Assembly (NCBI GenBank): GCA_028023455.1
Contig: JAQFVV010000072.1
Location: 3,428,501-3,492,500, forward strand
Source: Epiperipatus broadwayi
Taxonomy: Eukaryota; Onychophora; Udeonychophora; Euonychophora; Peripatidae
DNA: 64,000 bases
Direction: 5' to 3'
In this document: positions 61,636 through 64,000 of the stretch, piece by piece
Layout: every line of letters starts with the position of its first letter
Position numbering within the stretch: position 1 is the stretch's first letter
The notes under the pieces: generated by a model
The model's database searches: none
Told to the model about the DNA's origin: nothing
The model's input: the letters and a program-made list of their open reading frames with translations, nothing else
Position numbers and translations under genes: made by a program

Positions 61636-62031
61636 AGTAATATTCATTAAGGCTGTAGCCTCAAGAACATGCGTATAAAAATGCGATAGTAGGGACCTCT
61701 ACAGGTCTTAAACCACAAGCTTACTCTTTGGAAGAAAAGAGGGGAACCCTTCTTTACTTCAACCTACTTTCTATTTAAATAGGTGAAGCTGAAGCGGTTA
61801 GATCTGAGAGCGTGAAGTTACTCAATACTTCACTAATTAAGTCCACATTTCTTATTACACATTAATACTCGTGAAATCTTTCGATTTACTACGAGTCAAT
61901 GGAAAGATTTGAAATCTATTACGATAATTTAAAGTTGTAATTATAAATTTATTTAAACGCACATTGATTACGTAAGTAATATTCATTAAGGCTGTAGCCT
62001 CAAGCACATGCGTATAAAAATGCGATAGTAG
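61636..62031. repeat. Two ~57-bp direct repeats 339 bp apart
   Basis: AGTAATATTCATTAAGGCTG and its continuation to 'aaaatgcgatagtag' occur at about 61636-61692 and 61975-62031 with one difference. The spacer is less AT-rich and can fold locally (CTCGTGAAATC...GATTTACTACGAG near 61870). It could be a dimer of a 339-bp unit or a short element with terminal direct repeats. I do not recognise it. Confidence 0.55.
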
Positions 62032-63030
62032 CAAGTTAGACAAATTGTGAAAAAAAAAAAAAATGAAACAGTGATGCTATTCAAAAACATTAATATTTTT
62101 CAATATACTTCCATATAATATGCAAAATTCATGAACATTTTCACCACTGTTTTGTATGTATATATATATAATAGTAAATATTAAAGTTTATATGTTTTCA
62201 ATTGTATCGATATCCGCAGACTGCAGTCAACTGTTGTATCTTCCAGTGTCAGACTTCTTAGGAAGCCCCAAATAAAAGAACCATTCACTTATATTTTTTA
62301 ATATAACTTTAATTACCATTACACATTTTTTAAATATACGTATATGACCCAGACAAAGAATTATTGCAAAAAATTGGAAACCTAAATCATATAATCCATT
62401 ACAACATTTCTTATTTATTTTAAATAAATGATTTTCAAGACACAGATAACGTTTAATAAACTACATTTCAAGTAATACATTCATTTTATTTTAAAAAAAA
62501 AAAAAGGGGGGGGGGATATTGATCACTTTGGGAATTGAATATATTTCAAATTAATTTCCAGCTGAATTATTGATTATTTATTACATATAGCTTTTACATT
62601 TTTTTCTTTTAGCTAGAACTGTTATTAATTAAATATTTAATTAACTAAAAAACAAATAAATAAATAAAAAAGAACTATTTTAAATTGACATATATATATG
62701 TAAAAAGACTATTTGTGTTAAAAAAGCAATTAAAGCGAAAGATCTAACTTTCATTAGCTATTCAACTACGATTATTTAAAAATAACATTAATTTTTTTTT
62801 TTTTTAAAAAAGATATTTGCTAAGAATATTTTTCGATGAGTTGTTCTCCTTATTGCAGAAAAAATAATAACAAAATGCCCTTAAAAATGTCTGTGGAAAA
62901 TACTTCAGAACAACAATCTTATTTGAATATTAAAACTAATCTTACCAATGTTTAAATATCACACAAACTAAATTGGGGTAAATATATATGAGGTATAAGA
63001 CGGTAAAACATGCCAATATTATGTAAAATA

Positions 63031-63170
63031 ATAAAATAGTTGATTGCTTGGGAGTTCATAAAAAGTTCGAACAGTGACAAACCGGAATCACAATTTAAGG
63101 ATTTGAACTCCAGAACAAGCCCTAAACTATATAGAGTACATAATCATTATATCACAGATATCCATCACTT
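63031..63170 (-). repeat. tRNA-derived SINE copy with both promoter boxes
   Basis: On the minus strand: box-A-like TGTGATATAATGATTATGTA, then box-B-like GGAGTTCAAATCC. The shared 3' block 'gaactttttatgaactccca' with 'agcaatcaac' follows. This copy best supports a tRNA origin for the family. Confidence 0.6.
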
Positions 63171-64000
63171 TACTAATAATTTGAAAGACAATAACGTCAA
63201 ATATTCAAATTGATTATATATACATAATAGCTCAGTCCTGAAACAATTCTTAGCTGATTAAAATAAAATATGACTAAAAACTCAGTTTAACTATTATTTT
63301 CAATCTACTAGTTATGTCCATCAAAAGCAAATGATTACCTTAGCAACTAAGATGTGATACAGAAAAAGCTTTTAAAATCCAAAAGCATACTAAGTTATGT
63401 CAGTGTCCTTTAATTTTTGATGTTATAACTTTACTAATGATATCAACTTTGATCGATTAGTAGCCTAATGTAAGTGAAATTAGCATAGATTATTCTTTTT
63501 GGATTTTTGGCAAGATCTATCATTGGACTTAGGATTCAAAATGATAATAAACCAAATTTTCCTAAAATGCTTCATAAGCAGAAATTTCTCACAGCAAGTA
63601 AAGTCTTGAAGAATATTCAAATTATCAATGTACAATGAGCTGTGAAATATACATCTTGCATAGAAACATATGCAGCATATAATAACTCATATTGTGTTAA
63701 TAAACGTTGACTAGAAGAGAGTACATATCATTTATTAAACTATAAGGTATAGTACTTTCAACAAACATACACACAAATATAGTACATATGCTTTTTTATA
63801 AGTATAATATGCATTTATGAATTAACATTATATAAAGTATAAACAAAATTTTAAAATATTAATTATTAATAACAAAATTGACACGAGACATTTACGTATA
63901 TTTTACTGAGTGTGTGTTCGCTCATTTGTTTACTGACACAATAGGAAAAAAAAAGCTCAGCTATACTACATTTTTTAATTTTTCAATGAAGTAAATAATC
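63171..64000. other. AT-rich stretch without recognised features
   Basis: No gene or repeat boundary recognised in the last 0.8 kb. Confidence 0.35.

Noticed and set aside
61690-61960. Mitochondrial DNA insert or tRNA gene in the spacer of the 57-bp direct repeats
   Set aside because: Some words look tRNA-like, but no cloverleaf or mitochondrial gene order could be recognised.

Overview
The window is a stretch of AT-rich animal genomic DNA, judged roughly three quarters A+T by eye. It looks like deep intronic sequence dominated by decayed transposable elements. The only host coding sequence I can support is one short exon on the minus strand (43248-43381). It has clean splice sites on both sides and encodes 44 residues of a WIF domain of the RYK/Derailed receptor family. 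Its wording (ELYYVREGxxNxYA...VPxPAxISD...WQSL) is closer to arthropod Derailed than to vertebrate RYK, so I infer an arthropod-like protostome with very large introns. A chelicerate is a guess only. No operons, ribosome binding sites, tRNA genes, rRNA or CRISPR arrays were seen.

Layout: 0.6-2.6 kb holds a SINE, a palindromic element, an RTE LINE tail and a jockey-type LINE, mostly antisense. 5.5-13.8 kb holds SINEs, foldback elements and a minisatellite. 14.1-17.5 kb is the most complete RTE LINE (endonuclease plus reverse transcriptase), broken by frameshifts and a 0.7 kb insertion. 17.8-31.4 kb holds several palindromic elements, one minus-strand RTE and a SINE. 34.0-34.3 kb is a perfect 85-bp-arm hairpin. 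40.1-41.9 kb is an RTE fragment followed by a decayed Penelope-like element with reverse transcriptase and GIY-YIG regions. 43.2-43.4 kb is the WIF exon. 50.5-50.9 kb is a perfect 127-bp-arm palindrome. 52.95-55.47 kb is a complete but dead hAT transposon with an exact 8-bp target duplication. 57.4-59.3 kb is another decayed RTE. SINEs and palindromes continue to the end.

The main discovery candidate is a set of palindromic, non-coding repeats. They resemble MITEs but are flanked by 11-17 bp direct repeats of unrelated sequence. Several carry a short non-palindromic tail on one side only, and in one family that tail is conserved between copies. In two families the arms carry a motif that matches much of the hammerhead ribozyme core: CTGAYGA, stem II, GAAAC, a GTC-like site and a closing stem I. 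The layout suggests target-primed reverse transcription rather than cut-and-paste. Hammerhead cores and inverted terminal repeats are established features of Penelope-like retroelements, and a Penelope relic lies in this window. I infer a non-autonomous, Penelope-related or retrozyme-like palindromic retroelement group. Individual copies deviate from the canonical core, and activity is unproven.
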